Shown in pieces: positions 24,791-36,044 of a stretch of DNA of 64,000 bases. The position numbers and the translations under genes were made by a program. The stretch is from Acanthochromis polyacanthus (Eukaryota; Chordata; Actinopteri; Pomacentridae). The stretch lies in NCBI RefSeq assembly GCF_021347895.1, contig NC_067135.1:24315847-24379846 (forward strand), given 5' to 3'. Position 1 is the stretch's first letter, and each line of letters begins with the position of its first letter. Under the pieces are notes generated by a model. The model saw only the letters and a program-made list of their open reading frames with translations, ran no database searches and had not been told where the DNA came from.

Positions 24791-25480
24791 TTACATGGTA
24801 TCTTCATCCTCGCTACTCTGATTATCATCATCAGAGGAGCCAGTAGGTTCTTGATTCTGACTGAGCCAGACGTACTGATTTACAGTGGAATGGATGGCTC
24901 TGGAAATCACAGCTCTCAAACATGGGATTACACAGGGAGTGAATAAGCAGAATAACATCATGACTGCAAATACTGGAACTAAGAATTTCATGAATAAACA
25001 GTGTCACAGTCCACTGGTCACCATCCCCACAGATCCCAATTACCTGTCATTGTATCTATCAGTTCTTGGAAGTGATCATGGTGGGAGGTCTAATTTTGCG
25101 TTGCATCTGGAATCCATGAGCAACATGAATCTCCAACTACTGCACATGTACCTCCCTGTTCTGCTAACAGCAAATCAAGAGCCATCCTGTTCTGCATTGT
25201 CATCAGTCTAAGAGCTTTCAATTCAGGAGTTAGAGATGTAAAACCTTCATCTACCAATCAAGTTTTCCAAATCCTCAGCCATCTCGTTTATCCTACATGC
25301 ATTATTTGCTCCTCCATACCATGGGAAAAAGTTCCAAAGGATCCTTTCACATCTGAGATCTACTTGTCTCCTTTTGTGCTGTTGTTATTGGTCATGTGGT
25401 GAGACAAAGCACCTGTACATCTGGTACCAGGTATGCCAATGTCCACACCAACCTTTAGGTAGGTAGAGGTAACTGCATCC
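24791..25480 (-). pseudogene. Broken retroviral envelope gene, copy 2
   Basis: The 66-codon anchor-and-tail frame (24791-24991) is preserved, differing at one residue from copy 1 (Val for Ile in the NQYxWLS segment). Upstream, the ectodomain region is broken by several indels and no frame longer than the tail survives. The surface-subunit part is split by the hAT insertion. It is non-functional as an envelope. Confidence 0.6.
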
Positions 25481-25490
25481 ACCACAGAAC

Positions 25491-26162
25491 TAGTGATGTT
25501 ACGCTCGAGCCAGTTTGCTCGACACAGTGCCGAGCTTTTGAAGCGAAAGTGTTCCGAGACGGTGTTTCGATCCCTGCTTCAGCACGCTAACAATCACGTG
25601 ACTATCGAGAACGAGGCCTCGTTACGTCACATCGCGTGTCGCGGTGCTTCGCGCGAACTTTGATGGGGTTGGACATTTCAATCTGTCCAGGTCTTAAAAG
25701 GCAAAGGGGTCTGATTCACTCCTCAAATTGTGGGTTTTTGAGAGGAGGAGATCACACTAGTGCATTTGCCATTTGTCATTTTGAGAGAAGTTAGGGAGAG
25801 TATACATTTAGTTAGAATTTAGTTTAGATATATCTAGTTGCATTTCATACATTAAATAACACACAGATACATAAGCATAGATTCACACATACACACACAT
25901 GCATTCATAGAAACACACTACACATATATGCACACAAACATACATATATAACGTTTTAAAACATTTATTGCAAGTACAAAGCAGTGTGAGACAAGCAGTC
26001 CTGAGGCTTTTTCGTTTTTTCCACTTGGATGCAGTTCTGACACAGGACCAGCAGATGTCACTCTTCTGGTTGTGTCAAATGCTTCGAAGCAATGAGTCAT
26101 TCTTGAAGCAGATGTGTCAAAGTGGTTCATTGCTTCATGAAGCTTCGATTTCACCATCACTA
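25491..26162. mobile_element. Non-autonomous hAT element, 8-bp target duplication
   Basis: The termini are TAGTGATG and CATCACTA. CACAGAAC is present on both sides (25483-25490 and 26163-26170). The 672-base element carries internal GAAGC/GCTTC-rich segments near both ends and no transposase frame. Copy 1 of the env relic lacks it, so it inserted after the duplication. Confidence 0.88.
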
Positions 26163-26204
26163 CACAGAACTATCCACGCATTGTCTGTCCTCAGATAGTA
26201 GCAG

Positions 26205-27152
26205 TACTCTCCCCCTCCTTTCCCTGAGTCTAATCAGCAGGTGCAGCTGAGCAGGAGGCAGCAGGTGTTTCACATCTGCAATCAGCTGACCTGGCGTGAG
26301 CAGGTATGGTTCATCCTCTACACCTGAGCCATAAAAGGAGACCTCACTCTCCACTGGATCATGAATGAGCAACAGTTAGTTGTGATTTTTCTTTTGTTCT
26401 GATTGGAATTTTTTTTTGCCTTGGCTATTGTTTTTTGCTCATTCCTTTACTCACAAACCTCAGCTGTCCGTAGCCACCTCAGTCCCTGGATTCTTCCCTG
26501 TCTCAGACCATCCACGTCACACTGGATTCTGGCCGCCATGTGCCTCTAAACGCTGTCTCCTGCTCCACTCCATCTACACCTGCCAGGTAAGGCCCACCTC
26601 CCCTCTCACCTGTCCTGTCTGCTAAGTTCCCCAATCCGAAGCCAGGCTGGTAGCTATTGTCAGTTTGTTTGTTGTATTAGCTTGTAAATATGTTGCATTT
26701 GTGTGTAGTTCGCCATCGCTTATACGGCCTGACTTTCCCTGTATATTTCCAGGTTAGTATATTCACAAGCTGGTTTATCTGCTCGGTCCCGTAGCCCCCC
26801 TGTTTAGCAGAGCACTTAGAGTTCTGGTGTACTTCTGATTAGTGTTGTTTCTTAATCGTATCTTCCTGTGTACCTTGCTCTCCTGCCTAGGAGTTGCCTA
26901 TCGTGGATTAGTTCCTCTGTGTATATATTTATAACTTATTGTAGCTGTTTAGTTCCGCCTGTCTGTAAGGGCTCTGTCTTAAGTAGCCTTATCCGGTTAT
27001 CCTGTGTGACATCTGTCACTTCTGTTGTAGTCCTAGATTCTGAATTTGTAGTCCTTTTTGTGGTATTAATACTTTTGTAAACAAATTCCTTAAAGCTGTT
27101 CCTGAAGTTGTCGTTTCTCATTCCCTGCACCTGATCCTCTTTGAGAACCATA
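26205..27152. repeat. Unclassified interspersed repeat
   Basis: The first 100 bases match 8545-8650. The rest is unique in the window, pyrimidine-rich, and ends near CTTTGAGAACCATAAC. It could be a non-autonomous retroelement, but no diagnostic end or target duplication was recognised. Confidence 0.35.
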
Positions 27153-27329
27153 ACACTGTCTATACAGAGCTGTGTCAGTGGTCTGTTTATTGTACTTATG
27201 GCATGATTCCCAGCTATTGTGAGATCTGTGGCACTGGAGGAGGTCCAAGGTCTTCTGGACTCTGTTTCTGTGAGATTTGTTACCCAGGAATAGTTGTGTT
27301 TTTTTTTGTTTTTTTTTCAATCGTTCCTC

Positions 27330-27635
27330 GTTCAAGGCCAAAAACTAAAGGAGACTGCATGTTTGAGGTTGTGGCACCCACTCTGTGGAACTCACTCCCA
27401 CCAAATCTAAGATCAGCGGACACTGTCAACACTCTTAAAAAGCAGCTAGAGACCTACCTTTTTAGACTTGCCTTTGTGTGATTTGTTGTATGTTTCTTTT
27501 TTTTTTTTTTAAATCTCGATTTCTGCTTTTACTTTGTTTTTATGCCTTGTTGTTTTATGCTTTTGTAAAGCACCTTGTGACTTTTATGCTCTAGAAAGGT
27601 GCTATATAAATAAAGTTTATTATATTATTAAATTC
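27330..27635 (+). mobile_element. LINE 3' tail fragment (L2/CR1-like)
   Basis: A partial frame (about 27337-27481) encodes APTLWNSLPPNLRSADTVNT and ends LETYLFRLAFV, the common C-terminus of L2/CR1-type LINE proteins. The tail GGTGCTATATAAATAAAG followed by TTATTA repeats fits this assignment. Everything upstream in the LINE is missing. Confidence 0.7.
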
Positions 27636-27639
27636 TCTG

Positions 27640-28135
27640 CCTTATACTAACATCTTCCCTTGGAATACACTCAAGGTGGTATTAATTGCACAGACCACGG
27701 CATAAGGATGGGACTGGTTGACATAGTGTGGCAAATTAAAACATCCATAACAACTTTGATTTATGTGTTTGTCAATATTCTGCACGTCTGATACCATAGG
27801 TTATGTTCATTTACATGTCTTTTGCCTCTAGTGAGGATTCCTTAGAAATCTTATTACTAATCCTAGCAGGAATATGAATGTAATAAGTAAACAACACAGC
27901 CACTCACACTTCTCCCACCATCGTCTTCTCATTTGCTGTTGTTGCCTCTTGTCATTACTAGGTGGCAGCATTGTTCGACTGTTCTGAGGACAGTTTTCTT
28001 TCCGACTGATTCAAGAGCTATGAACTCTTCACTGAGTTTGAGACAACTGCTCCCGTTTTCAGTTCCCTTTGTAGCTCTGACTTCACTCTATGAATCTGAA
28101 TCAGCAAAACCTGATAGTGTCTTTCCTACTGAAGA
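27640..28135. other. Intergenic, no gene recognised
   Basis: The plus-strand frame at 27933-28157 is unsupported by any motif. The minus strand may continue the retroviral region seen just beyond, but I could not identify a domain. Confidence 0.3.
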
Positions 28136-28139
28136 GGTG

Positions 28140-28800
28140 ACCAGCTCTTCTGTTTAATGACTTTCAGGAAGATCCAGTCACCTGGTTTCACCTCAGACCT
28201 GCCTTTGTCTGGAACTTCTGTAGGGGGAGAGACAGAAGAGGCAACTTTTGTTGTTAGTATGGTCTTTGTTTATTCTGCTAATGTCATTTCTTTTCTCTTG
28301 ATCATCCCTCAGTTTAAACTGAGGTATATGATGAGGTCTGCCAAACACTATTTCAAATGGCCTAGGTCCTTCTGTTTGTGCCGTTATCCTCATACTTTGT
28401 AAGGTTAACAGTAAACAATAAATTTAACTCTTTCCTGTTTCTTCCATACACTTCCTTAGTTCTGATTTTAGAGTTCCATTAGTTATTTCAACTAGGCCTG
28501 CTGATTGTAGATGGTATGCACAATGTTTTGGATTTGACTTAGCTTGGTGATGACTTCATTTACAAAATGAGTCCCATTGTGTCACTGTATATTTTTCTGG
28601 TATTCCAAATCTTTGAATTTCCCTCACGAACACTTTAGCTTCTGTGATGGTGTCTGGTGAAGCACATAGATGTGCTTCTGCTCATTTTGAGTGTGGATCT
28701 ATTATTACTAAACCTTTCTTTCCTTCACATTTTAGTTCAATAAAATCCATGCACAGGTGTTGAAATGGGGACTTTTGATTCTGGAAACTTCCTTCTTTTG
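28140..28800 (-). pseudogene. Retroviral pol (integrase) remnant
   Basis: Minus-strand peptides in several frames resemble a retroviral integrase. There is a VIIDPHS segment (first catalytic Asp region), then a stretch ending HLQSAGLVEITNGTLKSEL (third catalytic region, Glu in VE), then RPFEIVFGRPH and a terminal GDWIFLK-like piece. At least four stops interrupt it. The second catalytic Asp region reads VTQWDSF, with an altered context. On the minus strand it precedes the env relics, which is the expected pol-env order. Confidence 0.6.
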
Positions 28801-29003
28801 GGTCTCATAGCTTCATGGCTGTTTTTGTGCACAAATTAAACATGTGACAAGCTTTCTTTTTCAGAGGAATTCCAGTACCCAAATGTCTCAAACCGTTGTT
28901 CTAACATACCTCCTGTTGAGACATGGCTTTGACTGTGGCTAACTATTGCTGCATATCTACACAAGGAGAGTGGGAGAACAAGCTTTTCTTCAGGTCTCCT
29001 AAA

Positions 29004-30024
29004 TTAGGGTGACCATACGTCGTCTTTTGCCCGGACATGTCCTCTTTTGAGAGGCTGTCCGGCCTGAGTTTATAAAGTCCTTCAAATGTCCGGGTTTTTG
29101 ATCCCCTAAATTCCACATAACGTGAAACCGCAGCACCGCGCTCTTGAATCGTACTGCGCAGCACTTGGAACCCATTCTCTTCTATCAGACAATTTCCACT
29201 GCACACGCTGCGGAGCGACAGCGTCGCATCTCTGAAGCACCTGCGCGCGCCACGGCGCTGGAGATTCGCTTCCTCGCAGGTAGGCACACTGCGAGAGAGC
29301 ACTCGAACCGAAAGAAAATGCCGAAACGCAAATGTCATTTCACTGATTAAATGCGAAAAAAGTACCCGTTTTTGTCCGGGTCGTGTCAAATGGGAGGCAG
29401 AATGTACAGTCTGCAAAGCTGGGACTTATGTCTCTGTAGCTAATAAAAGGAGGTTAAAAAAAGGACTGACTTGAGGCATTATTTCTTTTTTTTTTTTCCC
29501 ATTTGCCATTAGACACATTATTTTGAAGAATGGCCTAACTGAACATTGAAGAATAGGCTACCTCTCTTTTCTTTTTGTTTAATATTTTGAGGCATTATTT
29601 CTATTTTTACATAATTGATCATTGGGAGGTTATTTTGAAGAATGGTACTCTACCTCACTTTTCCTAACTAAGGTGTTAGTCTTAAGAGAGATGATTATTT
29701 CTTATTTTGTTGAACATCTGAATACATGTGTTCCTACACAACTTGAGTCAATAACTATTAAAGACTAGAGCATGCCATATTTGTATGTGACTGATTATAT
29801 TGTTCAGGAGAATTGCTTTAAATAAATATATTATTTATAAAGCAACTGTTTGTCAGTGTTTTGGGCTATTTTTCAGTATATCCAGGTGAAGTATTCTTTT
29901 CTGGGGAATTCAGAATATCTCGCACAGAAAGCCCCCTGTCCCACGGAAAACCCCTAAAAAATTTCCGCGCGCGAGCTGGAAGTGTGTCCTCTTTTCAGAG
30001 AAACAGAATATGGTCCCCCTAGCT
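29004..30024 (+). mobile_element. Non-autonomous hAT-like element
   Basis: The ends AGGGTGACCATA and TATGGTCCCCCT are imperfect inverted repeats. Near 29319 the plus strand encodes MPKRKCHFTD before a stop, resembling the first residues of a hAT transposase N-terminus, and decayed frames follow. A candidate CTAAAT occurs near both ends but is not a clean 8-base duplication, so the exact borders are uncertain. Confidence 0.5.
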
Positions 30025-30086
30025 AAATAGATCATTGTCGTAGTTATACTTTGTGGATCTTGCTGTTGCATGTCTTTTAATAGGGC

Positions 30087-31120
30087 TACATCTAGTGCAG
30101 GGGTCTGCAACCTTTACCACTCAAAGAGCCAGTTGGACCCGTTTCTCACAGAAAACACTAGGAGCTACAAAACCCTTTTGACATTTAAAATGAAATAACA
30201 ATGCATATAACTTTTTTTTTTATTGCCTTTATGCTCTGTATGGACAGACTATAATGTGTTGCTTTTATATCAAAGAATTCCTGCAGAGAAAACCAAATTA
30301 CATTTCTACATGCAACACAAAACATTTTGAACTCCGAAAAAAAAAGACGATAGGTTAAAGGTTACTTTCAAGTAAAATACCCAATGTCTATTTGAGTCTT
30401 TCTTGCATTTATGAAAAAACAAACTTAAATTATCCACAGGCAGCAAACCAAAAATGCTGTCTGTGTGCTGTCATCCTTTTACAGTCAGCTGCCAACCTGA
30501 ATAATAAAAGGACTATTTCGCTGAACAATGAAAAAATATGAATATATGCAAAATAATAGGCAATTAAAGTATTAACCATGCTTGGTTAATGTGATTTGTG
30601 TTCCTGAACCTCAGCACACAGCGTCTGGACATCAGGGCTGTATGACGTCACCTTCATCTTTACACGGGACGGTAAGCTGTCATCTGTGAGGCATGCATGA
30701 TGTTTGTTTTAATAAAGTTCATGTTGGAGAACACCTGCTCACATACAGATGTGGATCCAAAGATCGTCAGGACACCAAGCGCATACTTTGTCATGTTCAT
30801 GTAACCTGTTTAAAAAGAGAAGTATGTTAGCCCTGTAACCTGGAGAAAAGAAAGGGGGGGGGGGGAGAACTTACCTGTTACCTACCTGGGGGGGGGGGTA
30901 CAACAGTTAAAATATTTTATTTTTATATTTTTTCTTTCATTGACAGTGATTTTCATTTAATTCCTAATTGCAGTCTTTATTTCAACCTGTATTTTATCCC
31001 AGAGGTCAAAGTTCGCTTTAAAAGTAGTTCTGTGAAGAGAAAGAAATGCCATTCGCTCACAAAGTGTAGCTGAATTGCTACTGGGAGAAATCGGCGCATG
31101 TCCCGCCCTCTGGGCGTGAG
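30087..31120 (-). mobile_element. hAT element relic with C-terminal transposase fragment
   Basis: The left end AGGGGTCTGCAACCTTTACC is a common hAT-type terminus. On the minus strand, 30600-30810 encodes pieces of the C-terminal dimerisation region (CEQVFSNMNFIKT, then in another frame LTDDSLPSRVKMKV), separated by a frameshift. The right border was not found. Two poly-G runs lie at about 30856-30866 and 30888-30897. Confidence 0.6.
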
Positions 31121-32590
31121 TTAGTGAGACGCGGACAATACACATCCAGAGCACCGTGCAGTGGCAGGACGAGGACAGAGACGCAGAAGTCGGAGTGGAA
31201 AAAAAAAAAGTAGGAAAAAAAAATACTTACGGTAAATACCGAGGAACTGTGGAAGAAGAGGAACTGTTCAAGCCGATTCTGGAGTGTCTGGTGGACCACC
31301 GAAAAGCGACCCTGGGAACTTTACCTGTGTTGATTAAATTTCTTTTCCCGGCTGGGTTTTTTGGAGACCTTGGATTTTGGACCCTGGATTCTGGATTCTC
31401 TCCCTAGATGGGAGATGGCGAGCCAACCGTGTGATCAACTGGAGCTGGAGTGATGAGTGGACCCTCTCTTCTTCGCCTGTCGTTTTGCCGGTGTGGTAGG
31501 ACTAAGGGAATAGAAACGCTGAAAGATTAAAGGAACAATCCTTAATTTATTTTTTCCCCCTCCTTGGAGACAAGTCATTTTATTTTAAAGGGTGCACCCA
31601 GGTTAAGACAATTTAAAACAAAACAAATTGAAAAGCCGGCCATATTTGTACAAATGTTTATTTTTCATATGTGTTAATACATTGCTGTTGCTAAACTTAC
31701 CTCTGTGTGGTTGCCTCTTACTCAATCGGTGTTCCATCTCATTCTTCATCTCTCCCTCTATCGAATCTAGAGTATCCTGGTCTATTGTAGCTTACCTTTC
31801 AAGTGGGTTACATTCACATAAATGTCAGAGATAGCATTCTATGTTTCGAACAAAAGTTTGTCCGGTTTGGGGAGGTTTTCAGCATCACTCCATTTGTGAT
31901 TCTGAGCAAGAACGTCCTTTTGACAGGAAACCTCTTCAAGGTCTGCTGTCAAGCATTTAAACTTTTACACCCATATGTCCGCTATGTCAGCCAGTTCCAT
32001 GTCAACATCAGGTTGACTTACACCTGCTGATGCAGTCATATTCAGTAGGGATGGATCGATGTTTAGGGGAGTGACAGAGAAGGATAATGTGCTGCAATGC
32101 ACCATGGGAGTTCGGGGTGTTGGTGGTTAAAATGTCATTATTGTGGTTTATGCTAGTGTTACACTGTTCTTAGTATTTGTGTTTTCTTGGTTTAGTCAGC
32201 CTAGTTAGTTTGGTCAAGTGTAAAATTTTCAGCGCCGTGAGTGTGAAGGGTCGTGTACTTATTTCACGGCCCCTGGATTGTTTGGTCATTTGTCTGTACT
32301 AAAACATGTTTAAATTCGGTTGGATGGATAAAAGGCAGATATCCATTCTGCAACCCAGCTCTCCACAACAATAAATACAGAAAAGTATCTATACTGCAAA
32401 ATTCCACAATAAATCTGTGATGTCAAATGCGATTTAGAAATCCATGATACAGTAAGACCGCGGTATGGTGAGGGACCACTGTATTCTATGCTGCGATTCA
32501 CTGGGCACAGCATGCAGTTACCCAGATAATTTCTAATATAACACATTCTGTCCATAATCTATACAAACATTCAGGAATGTTGAAGGCATC
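31120..32590. other. Intergenic, no gene recognised
   Basis: The longest frame is 83 codons (31156-31407) and starts in poly-A-like DNA with no motif. No repeat shared with the rest of the window was found. The segment 31000-31560 is less AT-rich and might be a retroelement 5' region, but this is not supported by any diagnostic feature. Confidence 0.3.
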
Positions 32591-32594
32591 TGTA

Positions 32595-33235
32595 TATGTC
32601 AGGGTCCCTGCTTGGCACCGCCCTCCTCTCTCTTGAAGCAGGTAATCCACGCTTATCTGGAACAGCTGCTGCAGCAGGACATCTCCACTGATTGCCGCTG
32701 CTATCAAGACAGGCTGCAGATTCCACTCTGGGCGAGATCTTAAACGCTTCAGTGAATGTTCTCTGCTGGCTGGACTGCTAGGTTCTGTCCCCGTTTTCTG
32801 GATCCAGCTAGTTGCAGGAATTACATCTCCACCTCTGGAAAAGGCCTTGGACTGCTTGACAGTGCTGCTCAACCTGGCCACTTACCGGGCATCTGGACCC
32901 CAACTCCTCAAGGAGGACCTGGCTGCATTCCAGCCGCTGTTACTGTTGCCACTGCTCTCCACCGTGAACGCTAACATTTGCTTCCAGACTGCTGGTCCTC
33001 AGGAGCCTGCCTGCCCCCCATCCTCTCCCTCAGTGAGTTGAGCCTTAGTTTATTGTCAGTTATGAATTCATTCCCTAGCCTGGTGCAGTTCACCTTGCTT
33101 TGTTAGTTAGGTTCCTGGTATTTAGTCTCTCTCCGGTTTTGTTTGTAATAAAGCCTGTAAAAATGTGATCTTCCTCCTGCTCGGTGTGTTCTCACTTTGG
33201 GTTCACCCCTCCACGTACCGTCACAGTATATTTTA
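32595..33235. repeat. Possible non-autonomous retroelement, unclassified
   Basis: The segment begins near TCAGGGTCCCTGCTTGGC and ends near CCACGTACCGTCACAGTA. It has the composition of a fish interspersed repeat, including GTAATAAAGCCTGTAAAAATG near its 3' end. No second copy exists in the window, so the call is weak. Confidence 0.3.
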
Positions 33236-33239
33236 GTTA

Positions 33240-33780
33240 AAAACAATAGAAGTATACTACATACAGTATCTTGTTACTACTGCTTTTGAAAAAGATAAAA
33301 AATAGACAAATGTTCTTGAGTTTCAAAGGAAACAAGGATTACTGCAGAAATATTTCTGTCTGACAGAGTACACATTAGTTTCAGAAAGCGCAAGCATACA
33401 TCATTTTAACAAGTGTTAAATGAAAACTGAAGTCACTGTGCAGAAATGTCCTGCTTTGCTTTGAAAATTATCAACTGACTTGTCGTCAATACCAAGAAAA
33501 ATAATTTAATATTTTGTATCTCTAGCAATTCCTGGTTCTGCCTCTATATATGAAGCACATGTTGAAACAGATTTAAAAAAAAAAAAAAAAAAAAAATCAG
33601 TGGCCTTGGCAATTCCTGTAGTGACCACATGCAAAGTAGAATAAATAGATTGCCTTTTCTTTGTTACTGTCACGATTATTTCCTGTGCATGTTCCTCTTC
33701 CTCTGTACCAATCGTGTCTGAGGAGGAGCATGAACAGCCTTTGTACTTCTGCTCCATTCAGATGGTAGCTCTGTCTTAGT
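33240..33780. other. Intergenic, no gene recognised
   Basis: AT-rich sequence containing a run of about 25 A at 33572-33596. No motif-bearing frame. Confidence 0.3.
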
Positions 33781-33784
33781 CCTC

Positions 33785-34330
33785 AAACTCCTGCCTCCCA
33801 TTCATTTACATTTACTTTGTGAGGTGTGACACCTTCAGCAGCTTTTCTCATGTCGTCTTGGGTCCATGGGCAGAATACATGCATGGTGGGTGTTCTCTAT
33901 TGTTCCTTGAATTGGGTTTGGAAGCTCTATCACTGGACACTGCAGTGCTTCTGTTTGCTCTGGATTTAGACTCAAATAGGTCTCAGTGCCTTGTAGAAAT
34001 GTCTGTGATTTGACCCATATTAGCTCTCTGTGGGCTGACACTGGTGAGGTGAATGGACTGATGTTTTTGAACCAATTTGTCAATGAAGCACTTGATTGTT
34101 TTTGTAATTCAGGATGAATTGTGTGAACAGACAGGATTGGAGGGAGATGATGTATTTGTACATCAGTTACTCCCCCTACTGCTCCTCCTGGTGTTCATTG
34201 TGTAGCACTGCCTGTTCTGGTTGTGGTGGAGCTGCAGCTGTTCATGGGCGTCCCCTTTCTTGGCTGACAACATTTACACTTTCCTTGTCTTCCAGCAGCA
34301 TTTGCTATTGATGCTGCTTCTGCCACTTTT
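33785..34330 (-). pseudogene. Possible retroviral gag remnant
   Basis: The minus-strand frame 33835-34083 and its neighbours are proline- and charge-rich and include LPMDPRRHEKSC. A decayed, cysteine-containing basic stretch upstream could be a nucleocapsid region. Its place upstream of the pol and env relics on the same strand fits a gag position, but no diagnostic domain is certain. Confidence 0.25.
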
Positions 34331-34585
34331 TAACTGCGTCCTTTCTTTTCTTCTCCCCCTTCCTTTGAGTTTGGATCCTGTTTTTGCATGCATTTGGCAT
34401 CCTTTGTGAGTTTCTTACTCTCTGTGGAGCCAATTTTAACTGTTGTGTTTCATTTTCTTGTTAGTTTTGCTTTTATTGTTATTTAGATTGTTTTAATTAT
34501 CCATTGCAACTTTTACTTCATTAGTTTGTTGTTTCATCAAATGTTCAACACCTCAAACTGGTTGTTGTGCTCCTACTACTAAAAA

Positions 34586-35560
34586 TCAACCTTGAGGACA
34601 AAATGTTCACTTGCTGCCTGATATATCCAACCCACTAACAAGATCCATGATGAAGAGATAATCAGTGTTATTCACTTCACCTGATCAGTGTTTGTTAATA
34701 ATGAAGCATCAGCATGTTGGGTTTATACACAGATAAATGTGAGAGGCTGTCGCATGATTCATGGGAAGGAAAAGTTCAGATCCACAAAAATGTTCTCATT
34801 TTTTTTCTCTAATTTGTTTATTTTAGTTGCGCTTCTAGCACCTTACTGACATCTGACAGGTGTTTATAAGAGGGCAAAAAGTTGGAAAAAAATCGAGCGT
34901 TATCTTTGACAGTATGTTGTAGGTTAAAAGTTTATCGTGTAAAATCTTCATCCTCAGAGCAACTAAAACTGTCTGATGAATGAAGGAAAGTTTTCTTTAA
35001 GTTGCGCTTTTTTCAACATTCCTGTTTACTTTGTGCAAATGGAAAATGCTAAAATGAAATATTGCATTTGTACTTGGTGTCTTCTGTGATCTTAATCAAA
35101 GAAAACTGACAAGGTTAAAAAAAAAAAAAAAAGTCATGGTTTCAGACGCTGAAGGAGCATTTATTTGCCCTTTCACCGAAATTGACAAACCAGTTTAAAT
35201 GGACAATGTCTGAATACTTGACAGCATCGACACAGGTTCTGTAGGTTTTTATGACTTGGAATCAACTTAAGCCAATTTAATTAATTTATTACAACTTGGA
35301 ATGCGATTTAAATCATTTAACAAAGAAATTTGAGTTTAAATTAATTGGTGCTTGGAAAAAATATTTGCACACCTCCAGAAATCTTCTATTGTTGCATATT
35401 TATCACACTGAAATGTTTCAGATCTTCAAACTAATTTTAATTTGAGAGAAGTAAAACACAAAATTCAGTTTCAAATGATTGATTTCATTTATTGAAAGAA
35501 AAACTGTCCATGTGAAAAAGTAACTGCCCCTTGATCTACCAATCTATCAAATTACCAAGA
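34586..35560 (-). repeat. Distal repeat arm of unit 3
   Basis: The copy is shared with 43-870, 11263-12150 and 42863-44068. It starts at CTTGAGGACAAAATGTTCAC (the SINE-proximal part is absent here) and ends in Tc1-type sequence (GTGAAAAAGTAACTGCCCC at about 35513). Its inverted partner is at 39651-40830. Confidence 0.7.
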
Positions 35561-36044
35561 TTTGAAATGAAACAATCCAGATGCGATTCAAGTGCAGACT
35601 TTAAGCTTTAATCTGAGGGCATTTATATCTAGATCAGGTGAACATTGGTGGAATTCCAACATATTTTAGATGTGCCCTCCACCTTTAAGTAATTGGACAA
35701 ACCAACATATTGAACAGATGTTTTTTTTTTTTTGAAAAGTTTTCAAAGTTGCTGTTATTTCTGTTAAATTAATTTTCTGAAGCTCTCCCCTGCCAGCACA
35801 TGATGAAAGTACTCAAACATTTTTTCTTGCTTTATGCTAGATTTTAAATCAGACATAAATGTTGAAATACTGATTTTAATTTTTGATTTCAGGGTTTACA
35901 AGAATAAAGTAGGAGCTGCACGCTTCTGTCCAACAGATACAGTCCATGAAGGCAGCAATAATAATGAAGAATGAAACCATTCTAGATTATCTATCAGTGT
36001 TTGGGGTGCACATTGATTTTTATGGTGCAGAGACCTAATCTTGC
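35560..36044 (-). other. 3' untranslated and flanking region of gene 3
   Basis: Homologous to the flanks of genes 2 and 4. The polyadenylation signal conserved in those two has become a T-run here (35721-35734 on the plus strand), so gene 3 would need another signal; a candidate AATAAA lies on the minus strand near 35487. Confidence 0.45.

Larger units (their letters stand above)
24690..26205 (-). mobile_element. Endogenous retrovirus env region, copy 2
   Basis: This duplicates 7480-8530, but is more damaged and is interrupted by a hAT element at 25491-26162. Integrase-like sequence further upstream on the same strand (28140-28800) may belong to the same provirus. Confidence 0.6.

Noticed and set aside
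28943..29416. 157-codon minus-strand frame
   Set aside because: It spans the terminus of a hAT-like element and the antisense of its decayed transposase start. No protein motif.
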